Source of the DNA: an uncultured Lachnospiraceae bacterium
GTDB taxonomy: Bacteria > Bacillota > Clostridia > Lachnospirales > Lachnospiraceae
Direction of reading: 5' to 3'
Length of the DNA: 64,000 nt
NCBI GenBank assembly: GCA_910585905.1
Contig: CAJUID010000004.1
Location: 103,562-167,561 of the forward strand
In this document: positions 8,652 to 18,081 of the stretch, piece by piece
How positions within the stretch are numbered: the stretch's first letter is position 1
Layout of the letters: each line of letters opens with the position of its first letter
Made by a program: the position numbers and the translations under genes
Notes under the pieces: generated by a model
The model's database searches: none
The model's input: the letters and a program-made list of their open reading frames with translations, nothing else
Told to the model about the DNA's origin: nothing

Positions 8652-9917
8652 TTAATTCCCAAAGAAACTGCGGCCGCCCTGCCCATTCTGAAACGGATTG
8701 ACAGACTGGCTATTGTCCTGCTGTTCGCTCGCATCTTCCTCATCATCCATGGCATCTGATTTTTTCCCAAGGGTAACAGTAAGTGTTTTCTCCTGATACT
8801 CTCCGTTATTTGCACGCTTTACCACGACTTTGATTTTTGTCCCAGCCTTTAACTTGCCTAGCTTTTCTGCCAGACTGTCCATAGTAGCGACTTCCCTGCC
8901 ATTAAACTCTGTAATAATATCTCCTTGCAGCATTCCAGCTTTCATAGCAGGTGAATCTTCAGAAACTTCGCTTACAAAAATACCCTGTGGAATATTATAA
9001 CTGCTAGTATATTCCTTTTCCACATCTCTTCCGCGAATCCCAAGGTAAGCCTGATCTTCCTCTGAAACCTTTTCTGACTTTATAATTTCATTAATAATCG
9101 GAACTGCCTTGGAGACTGGGATTGCAAAACCCATCCCCTCCACTGACTCATCGGCATACTTTGCAGAATTAATGCCTATTACGGCACCGGAAGCATCTAC
9201 CAGGGCACCACCACTGTTTCCAGGATTAATTGCCGCATCTGTCTGGATTAGTTTCATAGTCATATCTTCAGCAGATACTTCACGCTCCTTCGCACTGATA
9301 TAACCAACAGTAACTGATGTGCCATAGCCAAGGGCATTTCCAATCGCGATCGCCTGGTCCCCCACTTTCACCTTTTCAGAATCGCCGAGTGTTGCCACTT
9401 TTATTTTGCTAAGGGTATCACTGGACAAATCCTTTACGGGAATTGTCACAACTGCCAAATCACAGTCTGCGTCCGTCCCTTTCACCTGGGCAGAATATAC
9501 ACTCTCATCATTAAACTTTACAGATACCTTGGAAGCATCAGACACCACATGGTTATTTGTAGCAATATATAAGTTATTTTCATCCTGTGCTACCACAATC
9601 CCTGAACCGCTGCCCTGTGCATCCTGGCTATATGTTCTCCCAAACATATCATTTGCCTCCTTGGTAACGGTCACGTCAATTGCTACAATTGATGGCAGTA
9701 CATTTTCGGCAACTTCTGAAACACTTCCGGCAGAAGCACCATTTCCGGTACTTGTCGAGGTTACAACTGGTGACTTTGCCTCAGAATCCGTTTCCTTGCT
9801 GGACTCTACCGCAAAATTCTTGTTATAGATATAGTTCGTCCCCTCAAATGTTACACCGCCTACCAGGCCAAAAATTGCAGCACATGTTGTTACACGGATA
9901 AAATCTTTCTTTGTCAT
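8652..9917 (-). CDS. htrA: HtrA/DegP-type serine protease with PDZ domain
   Basis: About 421 residues. The N-terminal hydrophobic segment (about 8-28) anchors the protein in the membrane, with the protease domain outside. The trypsin-like triad is visible: His in ATNNHVV, Asp in DADCDLAVV and Ser in NPGNSGGALV. A PDZ domain follows (about 285-380, with GIFVSEVSEDSPAMKAG), then an acidic, Gln/Asn-rich tail. Role: quality control of misfolded exported proteins. The start is the ATG giving MTKKDFIRV, which has AAAGGAGAG seven bases upstream; a longer frame opening at 9965 lacks a site. Monocistronic: 270 bases separate it from the upstream folate gene. Confidence 0.93.
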   Translation of the reverse strand: MTKKDFIRVTTCAAIFGLVGGVTFEGTNYIYNKNFAVESSKETDSEAKSPVVTSTSTGNGASAGSVSEVAENVLPSIVAIDVTVTKEANDMFGRTYSQDAQGSGSGIVVAQDENNLYIATNNHVVSDASKVSVKFNDESVYSAQVKGTDADCDLAVVTIPVKDLSSDTLSKIKVATLGDSEKVKVGDQAIAIGNALGYGTSVTVGYISAKEREVSAEDMTMKLIQTDAAINPGNSGGALVDASGAVIGINSAKYADESVEGMGFAIPVSKAVPIINEIIKSEKVSEEDQAYLGIRGRDVEKEYTSSYNIPQGIFVSEVSEDSPAMKAGMLQGDIITEFNGREVATMDSLAEKLGKLKAGTKIKVVVKRANNGEYQEKTLTVTLGKKSDAMDDEEDASEQQDNSQSVNPFQNGQGGRSFFGN

Positions 9918-10186
9918 AATAATCTCTCCTTTCAAGCCATGTTGCCGCCCACTATACAGCAGCAACCATATTACTGTACTTAGAAACTGTAAGTGACTCG
10001 CAATTCCTAATTGCTATTGCAATGAAATATCAAACTATAAAAATCTACTATCGCCTCTGTTAATTTGCTGCCTTTGCTTTATAGTTAGTATTGTATACAG
10101 CAATTATGAAAGACTTGTGTTCCAATTTTGAAGAGATTGTGTAAAAAATGTGTTCATTTTGTGTACTGCTTCAAAAAGAGCGCCAT

Positions 10187-10738
10187 TTAAAAAATTCCGT
10201 TTTCTGTTATAATCCACTGAGGTTTGCGGTCAAATTCCTCAGCCTCTATTTTATCTAATACCTGAAATTCATATGCCAGGGCTATTGTAAGAATGCCCTG
10301 ACCGCCATATTGTTCCAGGTATCTGTCATAATAGCCTCCTCCATACCCGACACGGTTTTTGTGCCTGTCAAATGCCAGCCCCGGCAAAAGCATCACCCCT
10401 TCTGTGGCCGGGATGCTATCTCCATCTTCCGGCTCTAGAATACCCTGATAACCCGCCTTTAAATCTCTGAATGAAGCAATCGGATAAAATGCCATCTGCC
10501 TGCCCTCTACCTTAGGAACCGCAGTAGTGCACCTGCCTTCTGCCAAAACGTTTTGAATAATCCCCCTGGTATCTACCTCGGTACCATAGGACACAAATGG
10601 AAAAAAGTAAGAAATCTCCTGCATCACGGGATGTGAAAATAAATGCCTTGCAATCGCCTGATTTTTCTCTTTACGCTCTGCGTCGGAAAGCCCCCTCCGC
10701 AAAATCTTCATTCTCTCCCTTGCTTCCTGCTTTGTCAT
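10187..10738 (-). CDS. 5-formyltetrahydrofolate cyclo-ligase
   Basis: 183 residues, the usual size. Converts 5-formyl-THF with ATP to 5,10-methenyl-THF, recovering a folate storage form. Recognised by FVSYGTEVDTRGII (near 45-60) and the C-terminal motif LPGLAFDRHKNRVGYGGGYYDRYL (near 125-150), which holds the phosphate- and folate-binding residues. It is the last gene of an apparent five-gene minus-strand run starting at 14664, with a G-rich SD eight bases before the ATG. The neighbours do not obviously share its pathway. Confidence 0.93.
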   Translation of the reverse strand: MTKQEARERMKILRRGLSDAERKEKNQAIARHLFSHPVMQEISYFFPFVSYGTEVDTRGIIQNVLAEGRCTTAVPKVEGRQMAFYPIASFRDLKAGYQGILEPEDGDSIPATEGVMLLPGLAFDRHKNRVGYGGGYYDRYLEQYGGQGILTIALAYEFQVLDKIEAEEFDRKPQWIITENGIF

Positions 10739-10796
10739 GCATCCGTCCCCCCTGCGCCATTCCCTTCTCTTAATTTACAATGTCTTGCAGCACCTC

Positions 10797-11018
10797 TTAA
10801 TGGTCCTTTTTCCTGCCACGGGTCTTCCCAAGGTCAACCATTGTCCCATCTGGGTTTACAATCGTTACATTGTCAAGCTGGCTGCGTATATTATTGCGGA
10901 TAGAAGCCAGATACTCTTCGCGCAAAGCTTTCTGCTCCTTCTTCTCCTCATCTGTCAGTCCCTCCGCCTTTGATTTGTGGTACAATTCATTAATTCTTGC
11001 TATCTTTTTCTCGTCCAT
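10797..11018 (-). CDS. DUF896 (YnzC/UPF0291) small protein
   Basis: 73 residues, mostly two helices: MDEKKIARINELYHKSKAEG and a Lys/Glu-rich second helix, followed by SIRNNIRSQLDNVTIVNPDG. That order is the DUF896 signature. In Bacillus, members are linked to the SOS regulon and bind nucleic acid only by inference; no function is firm. AGAGG lies seven bases before the start. The gene sits between a flavoprotein and the folate ligase with gaps of 12 and 58 bases, so it is probably co-transcribed. Confidence 0.9.
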   Translation of the reverse strand: MDEKKIARINELYHKSKAEGLTDEEKKEQKALREEYLASIRNNIRSQLDNVTIVNPDGTMVDLGKTRGRKKDH

Positions 11019-11030
11019 ATCGTTACCTCT

Positions 11031-12695
11031 CTAATTTTTTAAAGCTATTATGGCATCTGCCACCCGAAGGCCATCCATAGCGGCCGACATAATCCCGCCA
11101 GCATAACCTGCCCCCTCGCCGCAGGGATACACGCCCCTGATATTTGCCTGAAAAGATTCATCCCGAAGGATACGTACCGGTGAAGAAGTTCTGCTCTCAA
11201 TACCTGAAAGCACTGCATCTTCCCTATCATAGCCCCGAATCCGCTTCCCAAATGCCTGAATACCTTCCGCAATAGAATCCCCTATGAACTTAGGTAAAAT
11301 TTCCCTTACATTTCCTAAAGCATACTCCCCCTTTATCTGGGGAACCACACCACCAAGAGAACTACTCGGCAAATTCTTTTGAAAATCCCCAAAAAGCTGC
11401 ACTGGTATCTTTCCCCCTGCCTGCAAGTATGCCGCTCTCTCATATCTTCTCTGAAATTCAATCCCGGCAAGCACATCTGTGCCGCCAAAATCCTCCGGAG
11501 ATACAGTCACCACAACTGCACTGTTTGCGTTGACCCCATCCCTGTCATAGTAGCTCATTCCATTTACGGCAAGCCTTCCCTCCTCTGAAGAGGCATTGAC
11601 TACATAGCCGCCAGGGCACATGCAAAAGGAATACACGCCCCTGCCGCCGGATGTCTGGTATGTCACCTTATAATCCGCTGCCGGAAGCTTTGTGTAATAA
11701 ACGCCATATTGATTTTTTCCAATCATCTCCTGCGGATGCTCGACCCGGATTCCAACTGCAAACGACTTTTGCTCCATCAAAATACCTGCCCGGTGCAGGC
11801 TGTAAAAGGTATCCCTGGCACTATGCCCAGTGGCAAGCACCAGATTTTTGCAAATGATTTCTTGCTCCTTTCCATTCCTTTTAAACAAAACCTGCCGAAG
11901 TACCCCATTTTCAACTACAATATCTTCCAATCTGGCTCCAAACCATATCTCGCCCCCAAGAGAAATAATTTCCTTTCGCATGGCACACACAACATCTTTT
12001 AATCGGTCTGTCCCAATATGCGGTTTCTGCAGATACAGAATTTCAGAAGGCGCCCCAAATTCGACAAAAGTCCTGAGTATCTTCTGATTTGCCCCAGACG
12101 GGTCTTTGACTAGAGTATTTAATTTTCCATCTGAAAAAGTTCCAGCACCACCCTCCCCAAACTGGACATTACATTCCGTATTTAACTTACCGCCCTGCCA
12201 GAACGCATCTACAACCTTTTGCCTCTCCTTGACATCAAGACCTCTCTCCAGCACTATCGGGGCAAACCCTGCTTTTGCAAGCTCTAATGCTGCAAAAATC
12301 CCGGCCGGTCCAAATCCTGCCACAACCGTCCGCTCCTTTTTGTCCGCTGCGGCAGCTACCGCATGGCAAGATTCCAAGCCAGACGGAACTGCAATGTCGC
12401 CTGGAACCCATTTTACATCATTTTTTCCGTAACGATTTACTATTTTCTCCTCACCGGCACATGCCAGCAATACCTTGTATGTATAATGTATCTGCTGTTT
12501 TTTTCTTGCGTCGATTGATTTTCGTTCAATCTTTATATCCTTAATTTTTTCTTGCGGAAGACGAAGCATCCCGGCGGCGGCTTTTTTCACAAGATTTTGC
12601 TCCAAAGGACCGATTATCCCATGCCTCACTAGTTCCAAAGGACATTCTTCCAGAATTTTATCTACAGGCACTTTTACCTGGCTCATATGTATCAT
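11031..12695 (-). CDS. FAD-dependent dehydrogenase of the COG2509 type
   Basis: 554 residues. The first 90 form an N-terminal domain typical of this group, followed by a Rossmann FAD-binding motif in VVAGFGPAGIFAALELAKAG (near 113-132). Further conserved pieces are CNVQFGEGGAGTFSDGKLNT (near 175-195), LVLATGHSARDT and a C-terminal GVYPCGEGAGYAGGIMSAAMDG, where the flavin is bound again. The substrate of this family is unknown. GGGGGAG precedes the ATG at 12695; a second ATG at 12686 is possible. It lies 16 bases after another flavoprotein gene, and the pair is common in Clostridia. Confidence 0.9.
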   Translation of the reverse strand: MIHMSQVKVPVDKILEECPLELVRHGIIGPLEQNLVKKAAAGMLRLPQEKIKDIKIERKSIDARKKQQIHYTYKVLLACAGEEKIVNRYGKNDVKWVPGDIAVPSGLESCHAVAAAADKKERTVVAGFGPAGIFAALELAKAGFAPIVLERGLDVKERQKVVDAFWQGGKLNTECNVQFGEGGAGTFSDGKLNTLVKDPSGANQKILRTFVEFGAPSEILYLQKPHIGTDRLKDVVCAMRKEIISLGGEIWFGARLEDIVVENGVLRQVLFKRNGKEQEIICKNLVLATGHSARDTFYSLHRAGILMEQKSFAVGIRVEHPQEMIGKNQYGVYYTKLPAADYKVTYQTSGGRGVYSFCMCPGGYVVNASSEEGRLAVNGMSYYDRDGVNANSAVVVTVSPEDFGGTDVLAGIEFQRRYERAAYLQAGGKIPVQLFGDFQKNLPSSSLGGVVPQIKGEYALGNVREILPKFIGDSIAEGIQAFGKRIRGYDREDAVLSGIESRTSSPVRILRDESFQANIRGVYPCGEGAGYAGGIMSAAMDGLRVADAIIALKN

Positions 12696-12711
12696 CTAAC
12701 TCCCCCATTCT

Positions 12712-13959
12712 CTATGCTTTCCCGCAATCTCTTCCGGCAAGATAACCGGTCGCCCATGCCCACTGTAAGTTATAGCCCCCACAGATACCATCTACATCCA
12801 AAAGTTCCCCCGTCAGATAAAGACCAGGGCAGCAGAGCGATTCCATTGTTTCCTGATTTACCTCGTCCACACAGACTCCCCCCGCAGTCACTTGCGCTTT
12901 CTCAAATCCACTGGCTTCTTTCACATCTAGGCGCAGTTTTTTTATATTTTCCGCCAATACTTTCAAACCTTCTGGCGCTACTTCTCTTGCCAAAATAGAG
13001 ACTTTTATTCCACTTTGCTTTAACAGCACACCAGCTAATTTATCTGGCAGCATCCCCTCCAGCAAATCTCCCATAGACTGGCCGCCGTCGCGCTCCTGCC
13101 TCCGCAAAAGCTCTGTCACAACCCATTCCTTATTATAATCAGGCATACAATCTAGATACAGAACAATGCGTTTTCGTTCCTGTATTGCCCTTGCCGCGTA
13201 ACGGCTTACCTGAAATACTGGGATTCCAGAAATCCCATAAGAAACCATCTGAATCTCTCCCCGGTCCTCAGCAAGAAGATTACACCTCTTGCCACTAACC
13301 TGGTAAAGCGACACCTTTCCCTGAACACGTACACCACTCCACGCCTTAAAATTCCCATCCAACACCAGAGAAGTCAACGCCGGTATAGGCGTTATCAAAT
13401 GATGCCCAAACTTTGCCGCAAAACCATACCCATCCCCTGTGCTTCCATGCACCGGGCATGCCATTCCTCCAGTGGCAATCACAACCTTTGCAGCCAGATA
13501 ACTGCCCTTATTTGTTGCCACAATAAATCCATTGGAACCATTTTTACTCTGGCGCCGGATATCCGACGCCTCTTCCTCGGTATGTATCTCCGCCTTTAAC
13601 CGCAAAAGCTCCCGCTCCATCGCGTGAAGGACAGACGATGCCTGCCCAGAAGCCGGGTAAAAGTACCCGTCCCTCTCTTTCGGGAGAATCCCAATCTCAG
13701 AAAACCATTCCACACTATCTTCCCAATTAAATTTCTGGATGACGCTCCACGGAAAATCTTTTTGGCCGCTATGATAGCACTCTAGTTTCTGCAATTTGTT
13801 TGTAAAATTACACTTTCCGTTTCCGGTCGCCAGAATCTTTTTGCCCAGCCTGTTCTTTTTTTCCAACAGCAGTACCCCCGCGCCGCCGCGCCTTGCCATA
13901 ATTGCCGCCATCATCCCGGAGGCACCGCCGCCAATCACTAATACCCGCACACTTCTCAT
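12712..13959 (-). CDS. HI0933/BaiN-family flavoprotein
   Basis: 415 residues with the GxGxxG dinucleotide-binding motif VIGGGASGMMAAIMA at residues 8-22, the family motif KKILATGNGKCNFTN (near 45-60), VIATGGMACPVHGSTGDGYGFA (near 160-180) and the C-terminal LTGELLDVDGICGGYNLQWAWATG. These identify the HI0933 group, to which the bile-acid reductase BaiN belongs. Most members have no proven substrate, and calling this one a bile-acid enzyme would overreach. AGAGG precedes the ATG. Adjacent to the other flavoprotein gene and 18 bases after the BofC-like gene. Confidence 0.9.
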   Translation of the reverse strand: MRSVRVLVIGGGASGMMAAIMARRGGAGVLLLEKKNRLGKKILATGNGKCNFTNKLQKLECYHSGQKDFPWSVIQKFNWEDSVEWFSEIGILPKERDGYFYPASGQASSVLHAMERELLRLKAEIHTEEEASDIRRQSKNGSNGFIVATNKGSYLAAKVVIATGGMACPVHGSTGDGYGFAAKFGHHLITPIPALTSLVLDGNFKAWSGVRVQGKVSLYQVSGKRCNLLAEDRGEIQMVSYGISGIPVFQVSRYAARAIQERKRIVLYLDCMPDYNKEWVVTELLRRQERDGGQSMGDLLEGMLPDKLAGVLLKQSGIKVSILAREVAPEGLKVLAENIKKLRLDVKEASGFEKAQVTAGGVCVDEVNQETMESLCCPGLYLTGELLDVDGICGGYNLQWAWATGYLAGRDCGKA

Positions 13960-13977
13960 GTGTTTCCTCTCTTTTTG

Positions 13978-14664
13978 TTAGGACGAATAATTTTCAAGAA
14001 TACTATAAAGCGCTGCATCATCCTTTACTTCTAATCCCTGCTTTAACATTTTTCTGTCCTCTTTCGACAAATCCTTTGTTTCAATTCCGGTATATTCATA
14101 TACCGTTTTCTTATCACCATAATATACTACAACTTCCCCGTCAACTGCAATAAGATAATAGCGGAATGCCACTTTAGTACTGTCAAATATTTTCTTGATC
14201 ACAAGTCGCTCCCTTGAAAAAGCAACTACGCCGATGCTCTGCAAACCGTCAAGATATTCCTCAACCGGGAGCTTGTCCATATACTTATTGCAGTAATCAT
14301 CCACTTCATCCCTTGTTAATCCCACCAACTCTTGAGGCAGGGTTTCATAGTCTGTCGAGGTATTTTCTGTATTGACATCATAACACTGTATCTGATACAC
14401 CGTATCAACACTTAACTTATCCTCACTGGTACTTGCAAGGATACTCTCTCTCTGGTCTTCCACAATCCGCCCAACAATTTCAGCCGCCTTATCTTCTAAC
14501 CCTGTCGTCACTTCCACATCTACCTGTTCTGACAAACGTCCCTCGTAATCTGTCTGCATCTGCTCCATCTTATTTACAACAAGCTGGTATCCAATATAGT
14601 CGCCAATCATAATAGCAATCACAATCCCAAGTGCAGTTAGTCCATATGATAATTTTCGGTTCAT
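13978..14664 (-). CDS. BofC-like membrane-anchored protein
   Basis: 228 residues. One N-terminal helix (about 7-28) anchors an extracytoplasmic region. The last 60 residues, from YYLIAVDGEVVVYYGD through GLEVKDDAALYSILENYSS, resemble the BofC C-terminal domain: a glycine turn, an acidic helix, then a conserved LEN/LED-YSS ending. BofC in Bacillus controls proteolytic signalling in the forespore/mother cell; whether this relative does so is unknown, and its central region is not recognised. First gene of the run to 10187, with GGTGAG before the ATG. It fits a spore-former but could have another extracytoplasmic role. Confidence 0.65.
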   Translation of the reverse strand: MNRKLSYGLTALGIVIAIMIGDYIGYQLVVNKMEQMQTDYEGRLSEQVDVEVTTGLEDKAAEIVGRIVEDQRESILASTSEDKLSVDTVYQIQCYDVNTENTSTDYETLPQELVGLTRDEVDDYCNKYMDKLPVEEYLDGLQSIGVVAFSRERLVIKKIFDSTKVAFRYYLIAVDGEVVVYYGDKKTVYEYTGIETKDLSKEDRKMLKQGLEVKDDAALYSILENYSS

Positions 14665-14777
14665 AATCTCACCATGCCTTTCTAATGCAGTATAAATCTA
14701 TACTCCTTTAGTATTGCACGGTTAAATGAATTTATTCTTACATATATTGCTAATCCAGGCAATCCCACCTTAAATTC

Positions 14778-16463
14778 CTATTGCCATACACCCTCATTCA
14801 AAAATGTTTCTACCCTCTTTGTTGACTGTTCCACTAACTCATCCCTAAACCCGACCATAGCAAGCAGCCGAATTGCATTTCTGGAATCTGCCCTTCCTTC
14901 CTTTATGCGGTAATCAAATGTAATATCTTTTTCCTCAATATGTTCGGAAAAATGGTAATTAGAATACTGCTTTTCTAAAAGATAAGTCAATTCAATATCG
15001 TGTGTCGCAGCAAAACACATTGCATTTTCCCCGGACAATGCCTCTAAAAGCTTAGAAGAAGCCGCCACACGCTCTACTGTGTTCGTCCCCCTTAAAATCT
15101 CATCAATAAAGCATAACACTGGAACACCCGTTTCCTCTGCCTTAGCAAAAATGCGCTTCAGCGATTTGATTTCTACAATAAAATAGCTCTCACTCGACAT
15201 AATATCATCCCGAAGCGCCATTGAAGAATAAATCCGGTAAAAACAAGCCTCATAGGAATCTGCCGGAACAGTATGAATTGTCTGCGCAAACAGTGCACTG
15301 ACAGCCACCGCCTTAATAAACGTAGATTTTCCCGAAGCATTCGATCCCGTCAAAAGCATGCACCTGTCTGTTACAATATCATTTTTTACTGGATGGGATA
15401 ACAGCGGGTGATACACCCCCTTAATCTCCATTTTCCTAATATCTGTATGCCCATGCGCTTCATGAAGCACTGGAATACCATACTCCCCCAACATTGTGCG
15501 ATAAGACGCAACCGCCAGCATACTATCCAAAAATCCAATCAGCTCATAAATTTCCAAAAGCTCCTTTTGATACTTTCTGGCTTCCACCGCCATCGTACCA
15601 ATTTTAATCAAATCCACATGAAAAAGAATCCTGATATAGTCAAAAATAGAATCAAATAGGCTGCCTGACATAGTATTACCCCCAGAAACCAGAAAATGGA
15701 ATCTGCCAAACCTGCGGAATTTTACCGCCAACTCCTTTAACCGGATAAAATATGCCTCACATTCTGGAAGGACAATCTCCCCAATCTGGTCACACTGACG
15801 CACTGTCCCCAGAATAAATTCATATAGCGCAATATCCTTTAATATTTTTGCCTTTTCCCGGTAATAAGTCCATGCATTGGCGCCCATAATAAAAAAAAGC
15901 AGGAAAAGCACTGCAGGAGAGGAAAAAAAAGCTACAACAATCCCGACAAGCAGAACAAGAGCGGACAACACATGCGGCCATCTTTTCATAACATAAAGAT
16001 TTTTTGCCCCGCACAAATGCCTGTATACAGAAATGCGGTCTGTCTTGCCAATATCATAGAGCGACAGCTCAAATTCCTCCCGAAGCTCCTCATGTTCCTG
16101 AATACTTCGGATGACCGCTTCCCTTTTTTCTAACTCCCCCATAGAATACTCCGGCGTGCGAAGCAGCTTATAAAGAAACTCCTCACCTGCTGAAGTTCTT
16201 GTATGGTTCATCTGCTGAAAAACCGTCTCCATATTTAAGTCGTTCCATGTAATATCATCTAAGGAATTTTCCGTTTTTTTCTGCCCATAATAATACTTTA
16301 TATTGTCCATAACCACATCCGAGTATTCATCACGGGTATACAAGCCCCACTCCTGTTTCAGTACCTCTTTCAGCCGTAGGCGCTGGACTCTTCTATCCCG
16401 TCTTGCCGCATATACAAAAAGAATGCCAAGCACCAGAATCCCTACAATAATCTTAACTAACAC
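14778..16463 (-). CDS. Membrane-anchored MutS-family ATPase
   Basis: 561 residues starting at GTG, with GGGGAG upstream. The C-terminal third is a MutS-type ABC ATPase: Walker A LLTGSNASGKSTF (near 372-384), signature region SSESYFIVEI, Walker B LCFIDEILRGTNT and the switch histidine in AATHDIELTYL. It differs from true mismatch repair MutS: there is no N-terminal mismatch-binding domain. Instead residues 1-20 form a transmembrane helix, and a second hydrophobic pair lies near 160-205. The middle is a helical lever domain. It therefore belongs to a group of MutS-related membrane proteins of unknown role and should not be called mutS or mutS2. Single gene, between the BofC-like and NlpC genes. 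Confidence 0.82.
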   Translation of the reverse strand: MLVKIIVGILVLGILFVYAARRDRRVQRLRLKEVLKQEWGLYTRDEYSDVVMDNIKYYYGQKKTENSLDDITWNDLNMETVFQQMNHTRTSAGEEFLYKLLRTPEYSMGELEKREAVIRSIQEHEELREEFELSLYDIGKTDRISVYRHLCGAKNLYVMKRWPHVLSALVLLVGIVVAFFSSPAVLFLLFFIMGANAWTYYREKAKILKDIALYEFILGTVRQCDQIGEIVLPECEAYFIRLKELAVKFRRFGRFHFLVSGGNTMSGSLFDSIFDYIRILFHVDLIKIGTMAVEARKYQKELLEIYELIGFLDSMLAVASYRTMLGEYGIPVLHEAHGHTDIRKMEIKGVYHPLLSHPVKNDIVTDRCMLLTGSNASGKSTFIKAVAVSALFAQTIHTVPADSYEACFYRIYSSMALRDDIMSSESYFIVEIKSLKRIFAKAEETGVPVLCFIDEILRGTNTVERVAASSKLLEALSGENAMCFAATHDIELTYLLEKQYSNYHFSEHIEEKDITFDYRIKEGRADSRNAIRLLAMVGFRDELVEQSTKRVETFLNEGVWQ

Positions 16464-16535
16464 AATTTCCCATCTCCCCTCAATTCAAATGTCTGCTGTG
16501 GAATATACTACAAAACAAAAAACTTTCCTTTCATT

Positions 16536-16565
16536 TCAAAAAGGGCAAAACTAGCGTTTTGCCCT
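16536..16565 (-). terminator. Intrinsic terminator of the NlpC/P60 gene
   Basis: On the minus strand GGGCAAAAC, four loop bases and GTTTTGCCC are followed by TTTTTG. It starts about 35 bases after the stop of the NlpC/P60 gene. Confidence 0.85.
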
Positions 16566-16598
16566 GCAAAGTATTCACTATGTTCATGTTATGTTTTT

Positions 16599-17819
16599 TT
16601 ACATCACCCGGCCAATTTTTAATGGCTGGCGGTAATATGCACTAGAAATCTTAATTCCGTCCCTTGCATTGCTGGCATGAATAATCTGTCCATTACCAAT
16701 ATACAATGCAACATGACTGACAGAGCCGCTTCCATAGAAGAACAGATCACCAATCTGTACCTCACTGCTGCTTACAGAACGGGTAGCCGCTGCCTGCGCG
16801 GAAGATGTACGTGGAATCGAATAACCAAAATGGCTATAAATTCCCATGGTAAAACCAGAACAATCTGTACCATTTGTAAGACTTGTACCACCCCATACAT
16901 AGCGGTTTCCTAAAAACTGCATCGCATAACTTACGATGGAACTATAAATTGACGACTGAGAAGAGGATGAATCGGAAGAAGACCTTTTCTTGCTCTCCTG
17001 CTTAATCGTAACAGCACGGTTCAATTTGTATTTCAAGGTAATAAAATCCTTGCTGACAAACATTTTTTCATTATCAATCGAAAGCATTACCCAGTTTTCA
17101 AGATCATCATACATCTCATCTTTATTGACATCCTGCGTTGCCCTCTTGCTGCAATGCTTTGAAATATAAGAAGAAACAAATTCCTTTGTAAGATGCTCCT
17201 TCTCCACAGTGTAATCCTCATCTTCAGATAACTGATCATAAATCGGGGAATCTGTCGATGGAAGGAAACGCACATTTAATGTTTCTGTATTAACTACCGC
17301 TTTTAATGTAGCAACCTTAAGCGCTCTCTCCTCCGCCTCTTTGCCCTCAATTAAATATTCTGACTTTACATACCCCTTCACATTTCCAGACTCAATCTTA
17401 GACCAGCCCTTTTTTTGTGATATAATATTACAACCTGTGTTCCTTGTCATTTTTCCGATAATCTTATGCGACTCACCGGCACGTGCCCTGACATTCAGAT
17501 ACGTATCTACATTCGCAATCCCCAGCTTATCATACTTGAGATTCAGTTTAATGCGCTCTTCTTTCTCTTTCTGTTCTTTGTCAGAAGTATTGGAAGTCAC
17601 AGTCGTCTTATCATCCTCAGAATCCTGATTCTGTGCCTTCAATTCCTCTTCCCTTGCATTTTGCAATACAGACTCACAATAACGGTCTAATGACAAAGTA
17701 ATACCAGCTAACGGCTTTTCTTCTATTGCATGCGCAGCCTGTCCCGGAACGGAAAAACATCCAGATGCCATCACCAACACTGCACCAGCCGCCAGTATCT
17801 TTCTATTTGTTTTTTTCAT
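16599..17819 (-). CDS. Secreted SH3/NlpC-P60 peptidoglycan endopeptidase
   Basis: About 406 residues. A signal peptide (about 1-30, MKKTNRKILAAGAVLVMASG) is followed by a linker rich in charged residues and two bacterial SH3-type wall-binding domains (about 88-150 and 165-260; the first contains YLNVRARAGESHKIIGKM). A Ser-rich linker leads to the NlpC/P60 domain (about 285-405) with catalytic Cys in GTDCSGFTMG, His in SVSHVALYIG and a third polar residue in IIHASNA. It cleaves stem peptides of peptidoglycan. The ATG at 17819 is chosen because AAGAGG is close upstream and the signal peptide starts there. A terminator follows. The 5' leader is structured. Confidence 0.93.
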   Translation of the reverse strand: MKKTNRKILAAGAVLVMASGCFSVPGQAAHAIEEKPLAGITLSLDRYCESVLQNAREEELKAQNQDSEDDKTTVTSNTSDKEQKEKEERIKLNLKYDKLGIANVDTYLNVRARAGESHKIIGKMTRNTGCNIISQKKGWSKIESGNVKGYVKSEYLIEGKEAEERALKVATLKAVVNTETLNVRFLPSTDSPIYDQLSEDEDYTVEKEHLTKEFVSSYISKHCSKRATQDVNKDEMYDDLENWVMLSIDNEKMFVSKDFITLKYKLNRAVTIKQESKKRSSSDSSSSQSSIYSSIVSYAMQFLGNRYVWGGTSLTNGTDCSGFTMGIYSHFGYSIPRTSSAQAAATRSVSSSEVQIGDLFFYGSGSVSHVALYIGNGQIIHASNARDGIKISSAYYRQPLKIGRVM

Positions 17820-17835
17820 TTTGAACCTCTTTCTT

Positions 17836-17924
17836 CGTAAGCCGGACACCCCAAAGCAGGCTACGAGATATTTACCCCCCTACAGAAACAGACTGACACG
17901 GTACGATTGCATCCAACCTGTTTC
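17836..17924 (-). promoter_or_regulatory. Structured 5' leader of the NlpC/P60 gene
   Basis: Read on the minus strand, GAAACAG pairs with CTGTTTC across 26 bases, and a second stem CGTAGCC pairs with GGCTTACG (one bulge) across 15 bases just before the ribosome binding site. A G-run (GTAGGGGGG) separates them. The arrangement resembles a regulatory leader, but it does not match the c-di-AMP, c-di-GMP or other riboswitch consensus sequences I can recall. Class unknown. Confidence 0.4.
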
Positions 17925-18002
17925 AAATTATTACAAAATTGTTACATTTCATAATCAAATTATAACAACCTAACGAATTTTTGTCAATATCAAGATTTTG
18001 GG

Positions 18003-18042
18003 TTGGCTTTCCCCATTTTTAGGAAGAGGTACTCTACAGTGA
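18003..18042. repeat. Family C repeat, copy 1
   Basis: GGCTTTCCCCATTTTTAGGA followed by AGAGGTACTCTACAGT. The same core occurs at 20696, 44934 and 63947. It lies 40 bases downstream of the stop of the next minus-strand gene. Confidence 0.7.
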
Positions 18043-18081
18043 GGATTGAGAGAACATATCGTTTTTGTGCATACAGTATTT

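Noticed and set aside
14778..16463. Calling the MutS-like gene a mismatch repair gene
   Set aside because: It lacks the mismatch-binding and clamp features and has membrane helices; only the ATPase is shared.
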